Source: Rubripirellula tenax
Lineage (GTDB): Bacteria > Planctomycetota > Planctomycetia > Pirellulales > Pirellulaceae
Assembly (NCBI RefSeq): GCF_007860125.1
Contig: NZ_SJPW01000005.1
Location: 62,001 to 126,000, forward strand
Reading direction: 5' to 3'
Length of the DNA: 64,000 nt
Shown here: positions 7,308 to 16,597 of the stretch, piece by piece
Position numbering within the stretch: position 1 is the stretch's first letter
Layout of the letters: each line of letters starts with the position of its first letter
Position numbers and translations under genes: made by a program
Notes under the pieces: generated by a model
Seen by the model: only the letters and a program-made list of their open reading frames with translations
Told to the model about the DNA's origin: nothing
Database searches by the model: none

Positions 7308-10030
7308 GTGCAATAACGGATGCCCTATCGAAACCGAAAGCGGATGATCCAGCGGCCGCGCACGCTCAAACCGTTTCGTCGACGCTTGCGAAGTGGGAGA
7401 CCTCAGCCGAGACCGGTTTAAGTAGCAACGAGGTCACGCGACGCCGCGAAACGCATGGTGTTAACACGATTCAAACCAGTGAGACCGTGCGTTGGCATCA
7501 GGTGCTGATGAGGCAGTTCGCCGACGTCTTGATCATCATCTTGGTGGTCGCCGGGTTGGTTTCCGCAGCCGTGGGTGAGGCGACCGATGCGATCGCGATC
7601 TTTGCGATCGTGGTCTTGAACGGGCTGTTGGGGTTTGCCCAGGAATGGAAGGCCGAACGATCGCTCGCTGCTCTGCGCCAAATGCTTGCACCGCGATGTC
7701 GTGTGATTCGTGAGGGCGACGAACGCGAGATCGACGCTGCGGACTTAGTACCCGGTGACCTTGTTCAGATTGAAACCGGCGATCGAGTTCCGGCAGACTT
7801 GCGAATCACGCGTTGCATGAATTTGAAGATGGACGAGTCCGCGTTGACGGGCGAATCAGTCTCGGCGGAAAAATCGAACGAGCCGGTCGACGAAGCAACG
7901 GACCTCGCCGAGCGAACCTGCATGGCTTGGACGGGCACCGCCGCGACGGCTGGCCGCGGGATGGGCGTTGTTATTGCGACGGCATCGAATACGGAGTTCG
8001 GCCGCATCGCCAAGCTGACCGAAACGATTGACCGCGATACCACGCCGCTGCAACAAAAGCTGAGCGTTCTCGGCAAGCAACTTGGCACCGCCGCCGTGGT
8101 CATTTCGATTCTCGTCGCGTTGACCGGTTGGTGGATGGGCAAGCCGCTCATGGAAATGTTCTTCACGGCGGTCTCGTTGGCGGTTGCCGTGGTGCCCGAA
8201 GGCTTACCGGCCGTGGTCACCTTGACGCTGGCATTAGGCGTTCGGGAGATGGTGCGACGCAAAGCACTTCTGCGTCGATTGCGAGCGGCGGAAGGCTTGG
8301 GCTCAGCAACAGTCATCTGCACCGACAAAACCGGAACATTGACGCAGAACCAAATGACGGTCCAGCGAATCTGGTTGGTCGCCGGCGAAGTGACGGTCAC
8401 GGGCGTGGGTTGCGATCCCGCAGGCCATTTTGAAGTCGCGGGCGAAAAGATTGACTACCGCAAGCGTGAAGACCTGCTGGCGTTGCTGCGTTCGGGTTTG
8501 CAGTGCAATCATGCGCGACTGAAGAAGGATGCCGATGGCTGGCAACCGATCGGCGAGCCGACCGAATCGGCGATCGTCGTCGCGGCTCACAAAGCATGGA
8601 TTGATCCAAGCGAGCAACCCCAACCGGACCACGAATTTTCGTTCACGTCGAATCGAAAACGGATGACCGTGATCGCCGATCAAGATGGCGCTTCGATCGC
8701 GCATACGAAGGGTGCCCCCGAGGTTCTGCTGCTACTATGCAACGACATCTTCGATGGCGACGTGGTGCGTCCGCTGACATCCGAAGATCGACAAAACGTC
8801 GCCACGGCGATCGAAGACATGGCTGGTCGAGGATTGCGAACGCTGGCGATCGCGCGTCGTGAAGTGTGTGTCGGCGAGGCCTGTGATGAGCAAAGCGTCG
8901 AATCGAGTCTGACATTGCTGGGCATCATCGGCATGATGGACCCGCCTCGCGTCGAAGTTCCCGAAGCTATCGCGTTGGCCAAGGCGGCGGGCATTCGCGT
9001 CTTCATGATCACGGGTGATTCACCAGTGACGGCCACCGCGATCGCTCGGCAGATCGGGCTGAAGGTGGATCAAGCTATCGTTGGCGCTCAACTTGAAGCG
9101 ATGGATGACAAGACGCTGGAAGACGCACTGGACGGCGATGTTGTTTTCGCACGCACGACGCCCGAGCACAAACTGAGGATTGTCAAACTACTACAGTCTC
9201 AAGGTCACATCGTTGGCATGACCGGCGACGGCGTGAACGATGCACCGGCACTGAAAAAAGCCGACATTGGCATTGCGATGGGCAAACGCGGAACCGATGT
9301 CGCCAAAGGTGCCGCCGACATTGTGCTGACGGATGATAATTTCAGCTCGATCATTGGTGCGGTCGAAGAGGGTCGCCGGCAATACGACAACATTCAAAAA
9401 TTCGTTCGCTATCTTTTGTCGTCCAACACCGGCGAAGTGGTGGCGATCTTCCTGAACATTTTGATGGGCGGACCGCTGCTGTTTTTGCCGGTGCAGATCC
9501 TGTGGATGAACTTGGTCACCGACGGATTGACCGCCGTCGCCCTCGGACTAGAACCTGCTGAAAAGAACACGATGCACCGACCACCTCGACGTCCCGACGA
9601 ACCGGTGTTGACCAAGTCGGGCATGGCGGTGATTGCGGCACTGGGAACTTACGTGGGACTGGCCTCGTTGTGGTTGTTTCACCACTACCTTGACGACGCT
9701 GACCCTGGATCCATCGCGATCGCTCAAACGGTGGCGTTCACGGGAATCATTGTGGTCGAAAAGATCAATGTGTTGAACTTTCGTTCGCTCGCCGCACCCA
9801 TTTGGACGATCGGATTTTGGTCCAATCCGTGGGTATTGTTGGCGATCGCTTCGACAATTTCATTGCAAGTCGCCGCTGTCTATGTGCCCGCGCTGCAGTC
9901 TGTCCTGCACACCGTTCCGCTATCGCTGACAGACTGGATGTTGATCGTCGCAGTCGCGCTTCCGGTCTTTGTTTTGGTGGAGATCATCAAGGCGATCGCG
10001 TGGATTCGACCGCGTCGTGAGACAGCCTGA
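7304..10030 (+). CDS. P-type cation ATPase (Ca2+-ATPase type)
   Basis: 908 residues with the full order of a P2-type ATPase: N-terminal cation-ATPase domain, actuator domain with LTGESV, membrane motif PEGLPAVVT, phosphorylation motif DKTGTLT (Asp341), nucleotide domain, [22 protein letters not shown] hinge, and a C-terminal block of about six membrane segments. It probably exports Ca2+ or Mn2+ at the cost of ATP; the exact ion is inferred. It is the third gene of the operon that starts at 5716, with a 4-base overlap. Similar ATPases occur in the mycobacterial hypoxia regulon (CtpF), which agrees with the stress-cluster context. Confidence 0.9.
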   Translation: MSAITDALSKPKADDPAAAHAQTVSSTLAKWETSAETGLSSNEVTRRRETHGVNTIQTSETVRWHQVLMRQFADVLIIILVVAGLVSAAVGEATDAIAIFAIVVLNGLLGFAQEWKAERSLAALRQMLAPRCRVIREGDEREIDAADLVPGDLVQIETGDRVPADLRITRCMNLKMDESALTGESVSAEKSNEPVDEATDLAERTCMAWTGTAATAGRGMGVVIATASNTEFGRIAKLTETIDRDTTPLQQKLSVLGKQLGTAAVVISILVALTGWWMGKPLMEMFFTAVSLAVAVVPEGLPAVVTLTLALGVREMVRRKALLRRLRAAEGLGSATVICTDKTGTLTQNQMTVQRIWLVAGEVTVTGVGCDPAGHFEVAGEKIDYRKREDLLALLRSGLQCNHARLKKDADGWQPIGEPTESAIVVAAHKAWIDPSEQPQPDHEFSFTSNRKRMTVIADQDGASIAHTKGAPEVLLLLCNDIFDGDVVRPLTSEDRQNVATAIEDMAGRGLRTLAIARREVCVGEACDEQSVESSLTLLGIIGMMDPPRVEVPEAIALAKAAGIRVFMITGDSPVTATAIARQIGLKVDQAIVGAQLEAMDDKTLEDALDGDVVFARTTPEHKLRIVKLLQSQGHIVGMTGDGVNDAPALKKADIGIAMGKRGTDVAKGAADIVLTDDNFSSIIGAVEEGRRQYDNIQKFVRYLLSSNTGEVVAIFLNILMGGPLLFLPVQILWMNLVTDGLTAVALGLEPAEKNTMHRPPRRPDEPVLTKSGMAVIAALGTYVGLASLWLFHHYLDDADPGSIAIAQTVAFTGIIVVEKINVLNFRSLAAPIWTIGFWSNPWVLLAIASTISLQVAAVYVPALQSVLHTVPLSLTDWMLIVAVALPVFVLVEIIKAIAWIRPRRETA

Positions 10031-10049
10031 ACCATCCAATGGATTCGAT

Positions 10050-10065
10050 CGTGCACCGGTGCACG
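10050..10065. promoter_or_regulatory. perfect 16-bp palindrome, putative activator site
   Basis: CGTGCACCGGTGCACG, fully self-complementary, the best copy of the CGTGC-N6-GCACR motif. It ends 33 bases upstream of the -24 GG of the fbaB promoter. Confidence 0.65.
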
Positions 10066-10096
10066 GTGATGTCAGCATTTTGTTGCCTTGCAGAAG

Positions 10097-10112
10097 TGGA
10101 TCGCAAGTTGCA
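10097..10112 (+). promoter_or_regulatory. sigma-54 promoter of fbaB
   Basis: TGGATCGCAAGTTGCA: TGG, TTGCA and the 10-base spacing are all canonical. It lies 42 bases before the ATG at 10155. Confidence 0.7.
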
Positions 10113-10154
10113 TGGAATGCTTGCTGACAACTATCGCCACCCAGGAATACCAGT

Positions 10155-11207
10155 ATGTCTGCCTCCATCACAGAACTGCTCGGCAATGACGCCGACTATC
10201 TACTCAATCACCAAAGTCAAACCATCCCTCAAGATCGGCTGCACGTTCCCGGTGCAAATTACTTGGAACGTGTTGTCTGTGGAAGCGACCGCAATCAACG
10301 CGTCATCAACAGCCTGTCGAGAATCTTTGGCCATGGGCGATTAGCTGGCACCGGCTATGTTTCCATCCTGCCGGTTGACCAAGGCATCGAACACTCCGCG
10401 GGTGCATCGTTCGCTCCCAACCCCGACTACTTCGATCCAGAAGGCATTGTTCGGTTGGCTATCGAAGGCGGTTGCAACGCGGTTGCATCAACGATCGGAG
10501 TGCTGGGGGCGGTCTCACGGAAGTTCGCTCATCGAATCCCGTTCTTGGTAAAGATCAATCACAACGAACTGCTTAGCTATCCCAATTCGTACGACCAAGT
10601 GATGTTCACCAGCGTCGATCGGGCGTACGACCTGGGTGCCGTTGCGATTGGAGCGACCATCTACTTCGGATCCGAGGAATCACGGCGACAGATCGTCGAA
10701 GTTGCTGCGGCGTTTGAGCGTGCTCACGAGTTGGGCATGGCGACGGTGCTGTGGTGCTACCTTCGCAATCCCGCTTTCAAAAAAGATCAAGACTATCATA
10801 CGTCCGCCGACTTGACCGGCCAAGCGAATCACCTGGGCGTCACGCTGCAAGCCGACATCATCAAGCAGAAACTGCCGACGAACAACGGCGGCTACAACGC
10901 GGTCCAGTTCGGCAAGACATCAACATTGGTTTACGACAGACTCACGACGGATCATCCGATCGACCTGTGTCGCTACCAAGTGGCGAACTGCTACATGGGT
11001 CGCGCGGGACTGATCAATTCCGGCGGCGCGTCGTCAGGTGCGTCGGATCTGGCCGAGGCCGTCAAGACAGCGGTCATCAACAAACGCGCCGGCGGCACCG
11101 GCTTGATCTCCGGTCGCAAGGCATTCCAACGTCCGGTGGCCGAGGGCATCGAACTGCTCAATCGAATCCAGGATGTTTATCTGGATGAGACGATCACGGT
11201 GGCCTAG
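10155..11207 (+). CDS. fbaB: class I fructose-bisphosphate aldolase (DhnA/FbaB type)
   Basis: 350 residues, the same length as the E. coli FbaB family. It cleaves or forms fructose 1,6-bisphosphate through a Schiff-base lysine. Family hallmarks are visible: [24 protein letters not shown] near residue 65 (split here by the 20-residue limit as [15 protein letters not shown] then AGASFAPNP), [12 protein letters not shown], a [11 protein letters not shown] loop and a C-terminal phosphate-binding [12 protein letters not shown]. The start ATG fits the sigma-54 promoter upstream. It sits ahead of a glycogen debranching gene, so both could channel stored glycogen through glycolysis under energy stress. 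Confidence 0.92.
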   Translation: MSASITELLGNDADYLLNHQSQTIPQDRLHVPGANYLERVVCGSDRNQRVINSLSRIFGHGRLAGTGYVSILPVDQGIEHSAGASFAPNPDYFDPEGIVRLAIEGGCNAVASTIGVLGAVSRKFAHRIPFLVKINHNELLSYPNSYDQVMFTSVDRAYDLGAVAIGATIYFGSEESRRQIVEVAAAFERAHELGMATVLWCYLRNPAFKKDQDYHTSADLTGQANHLGVTLQADIIKQKLPTNNGGYNAVQFGKTSTLVYDRLTTDHPIDLCRYQVANCYMGRAGLINSGGASSGASDLAEAVKTAVINKRAGGTGLISGRKAFQRPVAEGIELLNRIQDVYLDETITVA

Positions 11208-11235
11208 CATCTGTGATCGAAATCCATGCTCGTCC

Positions 11236-11284
11236 TGGCTCCCCTCTCCCCTCTCCCCGCTTCGGGGAGAGGGGTGAGGGGCCG
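11236..11284 (+). repeat. left inverted repeat flanking the DUF559 gene
   Basis: CTGGCTCCCCTC, then a hairpin CTCTCCCCgcttCGGGGAGAG followed by GGGTGAGGGG. Its reverse complement matches 11681-11728, so the two copies face each other around the nuclease-like gene. Confidence 0.85.
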
Positions 11285-11299
11285 TCCTACGGAGACATC

Positions 11300-11749
11300 A
11301 TGACAAACGAACACCCCCGGTCGAAACGCAATCCCGAACGCACGAAGTTCGCACGCGATCAGCGACAACAAGCGAATGAGTTTGCTCGAGACGTTTGGGA
11401 ACTTGTCCGAGGTCGTCGTATCCAGAACGCCAAGTTCCGTCGGGAGCATCCGGTTGGTCCGTATACGCTCGACTTTGTCTGCTTGGAGTTGAAATTGAAC
11501 CTGGAGATTGACGGCAAGGATCACTTTACCGAAGAGGGGCGCTCACGTGATGCGAAACGCGATGCGTACTTGAAGCGACTCGGGTTCGAGGTGCTACGGA
11601 TTAACGGGTATCGCGTCACTCAGGATCGCGGTGCGGTGAGGAACGAGATCGAACAAGTAGTGCTGAGGTTGCGCTCGAGTGCCCCTCACCCCCAGCCCCT
11701 CTCCCCGAAACGGGGAGAGGGGAGCCAGGATGCTGAAAATGACCGCTGA
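11300..11749 (+). CDS. DUF559 (Vsr-like nuclease fold) protein
   Basis: 149 residues from ATG 11300 with GGAG 5 bases upstream. The core is DUF559, a PD-(D/E)XK-type fold related to very-short-patch repair endonucleases: ARDQRQQANEFARDVWELV, FRREHPVGPYTLDFVCLE, then LEIDGKDHFTEE and a YLKRLGFEVLRINGY ending. The final 20 residues are encoded by the right-hand repeat. The gene is a compact unit between two inverted copies of a GC-rich palindrome, placed between fbaB and glgX, and it overlaps the glgX start by 20 bases. It probably arrived with the repeats; activity is unproven. Confidence 0.8.
   Translation: MTNEHPRSKRNPERTKFARDQRQQANEFARDVWELVRGRRIQNAKFRREHPVGPYTLDFVCLELKLNLEIDGKDHFTEEGRSRDAKRDAYLKRLGFEVLRINGYRVTQDRGAVRNEIEQVVLRLRSSAPHPQPLSPKRGEGSQDAENDR
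11681..11728 (-). repeat. right inverted repeat flanking the DUF559 gene
   Basis: Inverted copy of 11236-11284 with the hairpin CTCTCCCCgaaaCGGGGAGAG. It codes for the DUF559 C-terminal tail, and its end supplies the purine-rich stretch GGGGAGAGGGGAGCC directly before the glgX ATG at 11730. Confidence 0.85.
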
Positions 11750-13817
11750 CTCGCCATCTTGGGCCTCCAAGGAAGGTTCGCCGTTCCCGCTGGGCGTATC
11801 GTTTGTCGAGTCGCAAGGGGCATTGAACTTTGCGATCTATTCCAAACATGCACACCGGGTCACGTTGCTGCTGTTTCGCGAGTCAAACCAGGACGAACCG
11901 TCGCTGTGTGTTGAACTCGACTACCTGACCAACAAATCGGGTGCAATTTGGCATTGCCGGGTGGAGGCGGATCGTCTCGCAGACGCTTGCTACTACGGCT
12001 ATCAGATCGACGGGCCTCCGCCGGGGGCGGCGTTTGCATTTCACTGCTTTGATCATGAGAAGTTGCTTCTCGATCCTTACGCCCATTCAGTGCACTTTCC
12101 CGATCGCTTCACCCGTGACGCAGCGCGGCAACCGGGATCCAACATTGGCCGTGCCCCCGTCGGTGTGCTACCACGTACTGAGTGTCAATTCGATTGGGGA
12201 GAAGATGTTCGGCCGCGTTATGATTCGGATCTGGTGATCTATGAATTGCATGTCCGTGGATTCACCCGGCACGAAAGTTCGGCAGTCGGTCCCATGCGTC
12301 GGGGAACGTTCTTGGGGGTTTGCGACAAGATCCCGTACCTGCAACGCCTGGGCGTGACGGCGGTCGAGCTAATGCCGGTCTTTCAGTTTGATCCGGACGA
12401 CGGCAACTACTGGGGATACATGCCGCTTGCTTTATTCGCACCGCATCATGACTACGCCAGCGACAAGCATGGCTGCAAGCAGCGTGACGAATTTCGTACG
12501 ATGGTCCGGCAACTGCACGCCGCTGGCATCGAAGTGTTGTTGGATGTGGTTTACAACCATACGTGCGAAGGAGACCACGCCGGCCCGGTCTACAGCTTCA
12601 AAGGCATTGACAACAGCACGTACTATGTCGCGTCACAAGATTCGCAACGGCCGTATGCCAACTTCAGCGGCACCGGCAACACGTTGCACACTGCCAACCG
12701 ATCCGTCCGGCGATTGATCGTCGACAGCATGCGGTACTGGGTGCAAGAGATGCACGTCGACGGATTTCGATTTGACCTCGCCTCGATCTTCACGCGTGGA
12801 TCCGATGGTGCGATCAACACAGACGATCCTCCAATCGTCGGGCAAATCGGGGCTGAAGACGATCTGGCGGACATCCGCCTGATTGCCGAACCATGGGACG
12901 CGTCGGGAGCGTTCCAACTCGGGCGAGGTTTTCCTGGCATGAGGTGGATGCAGTGGAACGCAAGTTTTCGTGATTGCGTTCAGTGTTTCGTGCGTGGCGA
13001 CGCCGGCATGATTGGCGAGCTGATGACGCGACTGTATGGCAGCTGTGATCTGTTTCCCGACGAGAGGTTCTACGCCTATCGGCCGTTTCAAAGCGTCAAC
13101 TACGTCTCGTCGCACGATGGGCTGACGATGGCGGATCTGATGTCGTTTACCGGCAAGAATAACTGGGCCAACGGGCACGACAACACCGACGGTCCTTCGG
13201 ATGCGAGTTGCAACTGCGGATGGGAAGGCATCGAAGAGGTGCCGGCCGAGGTAATTCAGCGGCGTAAGCAACGTGTGAAAAACTTCTTCGCGCTGCTGAT
13301 GCTCGCGGCGGGGACGCCGATGTTTCGGATGGGCGACGAATTCATGAACACCCAATCCGGCAACAGCAATCCGTACAACCAAGACAACGAAACCAGTTGG
13401 CTGGATTGGTCCCAGGCGAAAACGAACGCCGATGTGTTGCGGTTTGTGAGGATGATGATCGCGTTTCGCCAGCAGCATCCTTCGATCGGTCGCTCGCGTT
13501 TCTGGCGAGACGACGTTGTTTGGTATGGCACCGACCATTTGGTGGATCTGTCGCCCACTTCGACACGTTTGGCCTATTGCCTGCACGGCGTATCGCAGGG
13601 AGACCAAGACCTCTACGTGATGATCAACAACGCAAATGCGCCGGCAAGGTTTGGAATTCAAGAGGGCACGATCGGCGACTGGACACGCATCGTCGATACG
13701 TCGCAGCAGAGTCCAAATGACATTCTCGATGAATCGTCGGGTCACTTGGTTCCCGATGTGTTTTACGAAGTCGCCGCGTCCAGTATTGTCGTCCTGATTC
13801 GCAATTTAAAGTCATAA
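11730..13817 (+). CDS. glgX: glycogen debranching enzyme (GlgX/TreX type)
   Basis: 695 residues. An N-terminal CBM48-like domain (GVSFVESQGALNFAIYSKHA) precedes a GH13 alpha-amylase barrel: DVVYNHTCEGD, GFRFDLAS with the nucleophile Asp349, AEPWD with acid/base Glu387, and SSHDG in place of the usual NHD. It hydrolyses alpha-1,6 branches of glycogen limit dextrins. The start at 11730 is preferred because the 17 codons before it are repeat sequence. Without the inserted DUF559 unit it would follow fbaB closely, so the pair was probably one sigma-54 operon. The fused purine-rich repeat may now act as its ribosome site. Confidence 0.88.
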   Translation: MLKMTADSPSWASKEGSPFPLGVSFVESQGALNFAIYSKHAHRVTLLLFRESNQDEPSLCVELDYLTNKSGAIWHCRVEADRLADACYYGYQIDGPPPGAAFAFHCFDHEKLLLDPYAHSVHFPDRFTRDAARQPGSNIGRAPVGVLPRTECQFDWGEDVRPRYDSDLVIYELHVRGFTRHESSAVGPMRRGTFLGVCDKIPYLQRLGVTAVELMPVFQFDPDDGNYWGYMPLALFAPHHDYASDKHGCKQRDEFRTMVRQLHAAGIEVLLDVVYNHTCEGDHAGPVYSFKGIDNSTYYVASQDSQRPYANFSGTGNTLHTANRSVRRLIVDSMRYWVQEMHVDGFRFDLASIFTRGSDGAINTDDPPIVGQIGAEDDLADIRLIAEPWDASGAFQLGRGFPGMRWMQWNASFRDCVQCFVRGDAGMIGELMTRLYGSCDLFPDERFYAYRPFQSVNYVSSHDGLTMADLMSFTGKNNWANGHDNTDGPSDASCNCGWEGIEEVPAEVIQRRKQRVKNFFALLMLAAGTPMFRMGDEFMNTQSGNSNPYNQDNETSWLDWSQAKTNADVLRFVRMMIAFRQQHPSIGRSRFWRDDVVWYGTDHLVDLSPTSTRLAYCLHGVSQGDQDLYVMINNANAPARFGIQEGTIGDWTRIVDTSQQSPNDILDESSGHLVPDVFYEVAASSIVVLIRNLKS

Positions 13818-13818
13818 A

Positions 13819-13834
13819 TGGCATCCGATGTGCA
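13819..13834 (+). promoter_or_regulatory. sigma-54 promoter of MBL-rhodanese gene
   Basis: TGGCATCCGATGTGCA, with the -24 GG at 13820-13821 and the -12 GC at 13832-13833. The gene starts 164 bases downstream, but 108 of those are an inserted repeat; without it the spacing would be about 56 bases, as at the other promoters. Confidence 0.65.
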
Positions 13835-13856
13835 TGTAATTCAATGGTGAGAAAAC

Positions 13857-13964
13857 GTGACGCAGAGGCGGGGAGACGCAGGGCCGCAGAGAAGACAACG
13901 ACGACGAAAATAAACACACGCACATCCTCTCTGCGGCCCCGCGTCTCCCGCGACTCTGCGTCAA
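13857..13964. repeat. GACGCAGAG-type inverted repeat, copy 1
   Basis: Two arms of about 37 bases, the left starting GACGCAGAGGCGGGGAGACG and the right ending CGCGACTCTGCGTC, around a variable centre of about 30 bases. It lies in the leader between the sigma-54 promoter and the MBL-rhodanese start. Six copies of this family occur in the window. Confidence 0.9.
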
Positions 13965-13997
13965 ATTCCCTCGCTCCCAACTCAAAGGAACTCGCCC

Positions 13998-15395
13998 ATG
14001 TTTATCCAACGTTACTACCTCGAATGTCTTTCGCATGCGTCCTATATGGTCGCCGACGAAACTACTCAGCAAGCGGTGATCATCGACCCGCAACGAGACA
14101 TTGATCACTACGTCCAAGATGCTCAGGATAAAGGCTACACCATCAAGTACGTCATCTTGACTCATTTTCACGCCGACTTCGTTGCCGGCCACATCGAACT
14201 GCGAGATCGCGTTGGTGCCGAGATTGTGATGGGGCGACGTGCCGAAGCCGAGTTTGCTCACAAGGCGATGCGTGATGGTGATGCCATCGAACTAGGACGC
14301 GTGCGTTTGCAAGCGATGGAGACACCAGGACACACACCAGAAGGGATCACCATCCTCGCGTTCGATCTTGACGAAAGCGATTGCGAACCCAAGGCGGCAT
14401 TCACCGGCGACACGTTGTTCATCGGCGATGTCGGGCGGCCTGACCTGCTGGCGTCTATTGGCGTGACGGCGGATGAACTTGCGGTGATGCTCTATGACTC
14501 AACGCATCACAAACTGATGAACTTGCCCGACGAAACGCTGGTCTATCCCGCTCATGGTGCGGGCAGCATGTGCGGAAAAGCACTCAGCGACGAAGCCGTT
14601 TCGACGATCGGGGAACAGAAAAAATACAACTACGCCCTGCAGCCGATGTCGCAGTCGGAGTTCGTCAAGCTGGTGGAAGTGGATCAACCCGAAGCCCCCG
14701 GCTACTTCGTTCATGACGCGGTTTTGAACCGCAAGGAACGGGAGAGTCTGGACCAAACGATGGCGGGGAACTTGACGGCACTGCCGCTGGCGAAGGTATT
14801 GGAGATGCAGTCCAGCGGTGCCCAGGTTGTCGACACCCGCGACTCGATCGACTTTGCCGGTGCCCACTTGAGCGGCGCGATCAACGTTGGCATCGACGGC
14901 AAGTACGCGACTTGGGCCGGCACCGTGCTGAAACAGGATTCGCCAATCATTGTCATCGCCAAAGATGATCGTTTGGCAGAGTCCGTCATGCGTCTCGGCC
15001 GGATCGGATTCGATCATGTCGCCGGATATCTCGATGGGGGAATGACATCGCTCGCCGAGTACCCCGAACATCTCGCTACCGTTCATCGGATCACCGCCCC
15101 GGCCGTTTATGCACTCTACGCTTCACCCACGGTGTTAGATGTTCGCAGTGAAAAGGAATTCGCAACTGGTCACATCCCCCGCAGCGTCAACATTCCGCTG
15201 AATCAACTGCAAGATCGAATTGACGAGGTGCCTACTCAAGGCCCTTTGGTCGTTCATTGCCAGGGCGGATACCGATCGTCGATCGCGTGCAGTTTATTGC
15301 TACGTCATGGTGCGGAAGACGTCCGAGATTTGGTCGGCGGCTACAAGGCGTGGGTGCAATCCAAGTTGCCGGTTGTTGAGCCAGCTCAGATTTAA
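13998..15395 (+). CDS. MBL-fold hydrolase with two rhodanese domains
   Basis: 465 residues. The N-terminal metallo-beta-lactamase domain has THFHADF at residues 55-61, a metal-binding GHTPEG and TGDTLFIGDVGRPDL, all typical of persulfide dioxygenase-like (ETHE1) enzymes. Two rhodanese domains follow. The first, around residues 265-345, has no catalytic cysteine (IIVIAKDD). The second has the active loop HCQGGYRSS with Cys421. A role in sulfane-sulfur oxidation or transfer is likely, which would suit a cluster that also has a sulfhydrogenase-type enzyme. AAAGGA precedes the ATG by 9 bases. Confidence 0.88.
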   Translation: MFIQRYYLECLSHASYMVADETTQQAVIIDPQRDIDHYVQDAQDKGYTIKYVILTHFHADFVAGHIELRDRVGAEIVMGRRAEAEFAHKAMRDGDAIELGRVRLQAMETPGHTPEGITILAFDLDESDCEPKAAFTGDTLFIGDVGRPDLLASIGVTADELAVMLYDSTHHKLMNLPDETLVYPAHGAGSMCGKALSDEAVSTIGEQKKYNYALQPMSQSEFVKLVEVDQPEAPGYFVHDAVLNRKERESLDQTMAGNLTALPLAKVLEMQSSGAQVVDTRDSIDFAGAHLSGAINVGIDGKYATWAGTVLKQDSPIIVIAKDDRLAESVMRLGRIGFDHVAGYLDGGMTSLAEYPEHLATVHRITAPAVYALYASPTVLDVRSEKEFATGHIPRSVNIPLNQLQDRIDEVPTQGPLVVHCQGGYRSSIACSLLLRHGAEDVRDLVGGYKAWVQSKLPVVEPAQI

Positions 15396-15402
15396 AAAGA
15401 AG

Positions 15403-15497
15403 TTGACGCAGAGGCGTAGAGACGCAGGGTCGCAGAGACTCGCGATTTATCTGAATCTCTACTCTGCGTCTCCCCGTCTCCCGCGACTCTGTGTCAC
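15403..15497. repeat. GACGCAGAG-type inverted repeat, copy 2
   Basis: Arms TTGACGCAGAGGCGTAGAGACG and CCCGTCTCCCGCGACTCTGTGTCA around a short centre. It fills the gap between two convergent genes and could form a strong hairpin that ends transcription from both sides. Confidence 0.9.
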
Positions 15498-15513
15498 CTT
15501 CTTCTTGCATCGT

Positions 15514-16563
15514 TCAATCCACCGGATGGCCCCAGCGGTCGGCGTGGAGGGTGGGGGTAGTGACTCGGGTTTCGGTGGCGTCCAGATGAGCGGTGAGGGC
15601 CGTGATGTAGGCGGCTCGTTCTTCATCACTGTTGAACTGTAGCGGCCGGCGAGTTTGCAAGTCGGCGATGGATTGCATGTGATGCGACTCCATGAATCGG
15701 GTCAGCCCGTCCAGCAAGTTACGAATCACGTCCGGGCCTTCGCGGTAGATCGCCGAGGTGACCATCGCGACGTCCGCGCCCACCATCAGGGCTTTGATCA
15801 AGTGGTCAGCATGGCCGATTCCGCCACTGGCCGCCAACGGCATCGCGGGACAGTAGCCGTGAACCTGCATCAGCATGTCCAACGAATCAGGCTCTTCATC
15901 GGCTCGCGTCAATCGCCAACGACTGGCCAGCTTCAATGTGTCCAAGCAAAGGTCAACGCTGGGGGCGCGGCTGTGCAGCACCATGCCCGACGCACCGGAC
16001 AATAACTGCCGGGCGACGTGAGGGATGCTTGTGAAGTTGCGTCCGAGTTTAACGAACAATGGGATCTGGATCGCCGCGTTGATGTCGCGTACCGCATCCA
16101 AGATCGTGGTTTCGATCTCGGCGGAGCTTTCGAAATCGGTTGCTCTGCCTTGATGAGCGTTCAATTCGATCGCCGCCGCACCAGCCTCTTGCAATTCACC
16201 GGCGAAATCCATCCAGCCTCCGGCGGTAAACCCGTTCAGGCTGGCGATGATCGGAATGCCCTGCAACGTGCTCGACCGATTGACCAGTGCAAGATACGAC
16301 TCGGCGGTTGGGCACGCCCAGTTGTGTTTGGTTCGTTGCGACTGAGCCAGGATAGATCGTTCACGGCCAGTGATCGGCCTGCCAGTCTTCAGGCTCCGCT
16401 CGATCACTTGTTCTTCAAACAACGATGGCAGCACAATTGCTCCGGCGCCCGCATTTTGCATCGCCGATCGCGTGTGCTCGTTCATTGACATCGGGCACGC
16501 GCCCACGATGACGGGCGAGGCCAGACGAAGGCCTCCGAAATTCGTGACCAATTGAAAAGACAT
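15514..16563 (-). CDS. dihydroorotate dehydrogenase-like flavoprotein (1)
   Basis: 349 residues from ATG 16563 with GAGGA 8 bases upstream. It has a class 1 DHOD-type TIM barrel: LASPVIVGACPMSMNEHT at the start, PIIASLNG, AGAAAIELNAH, IPLFVKLGRN and LAASGGIGHADHLIKALMVGADVAMVTSA for the FMN phosphate site. Pyrimidine genes are absent from the neighbourhood and a paralogue lies at 22522-23565, so oxidation of another substrate within the stress regulon is more likely than uracil synthesis. It is 34 bases downstream of the APH-AAA gene and co-transcribed with it. Confidence 0.85.
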   Translation of the reverse strand: MSFQLVTNFGGLRLASPVIVGACPMSMNEHTRSAMQNAGAGAIVLPSLFEEQVIERSLKTGRPITGRERSILAQSQRTKHNWACPTAESYLALVNRSSTLQGIPIIASLNGFTAGGWMDFAGELQEAGAAAIELNAHQGRATDFESSAEIETTILDAVRDINAAIQIPLFVKLGRNFTSIPHVARQLLSGASGMVLHSRAPSVDLCLDTLKLASRWRLTRADEEPDSLDMLMQVHGYCPAMPLAASGGIGHADHLIKALMVGADVAMVTSAIYREGPDVIRNLLDGLTRFMESHHMQSIADLQTRRPLQFNSDEERAAYITALTAHLDATETRVTTPTLHADRWGHPVD

Positions 16564-16597
16564 GACCAGGTTCCTCGATCGTATAGAGAAGGGGTGA

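Noticed and set aside
12633-13745. A 370-residue frame antisense to glgX
   Set aside because: glgX has clear GH13 motifs on the other strand; the long antisense frame follows from high-GC codon use.
15514-16563. Annotation of the DHOD-like gene as pyrD for pyrimidine synthesis
   Set aside because: No other pyr gene is near, two paralogues are present and both sit in stress operons; the family fold alone does not settle the substrate.
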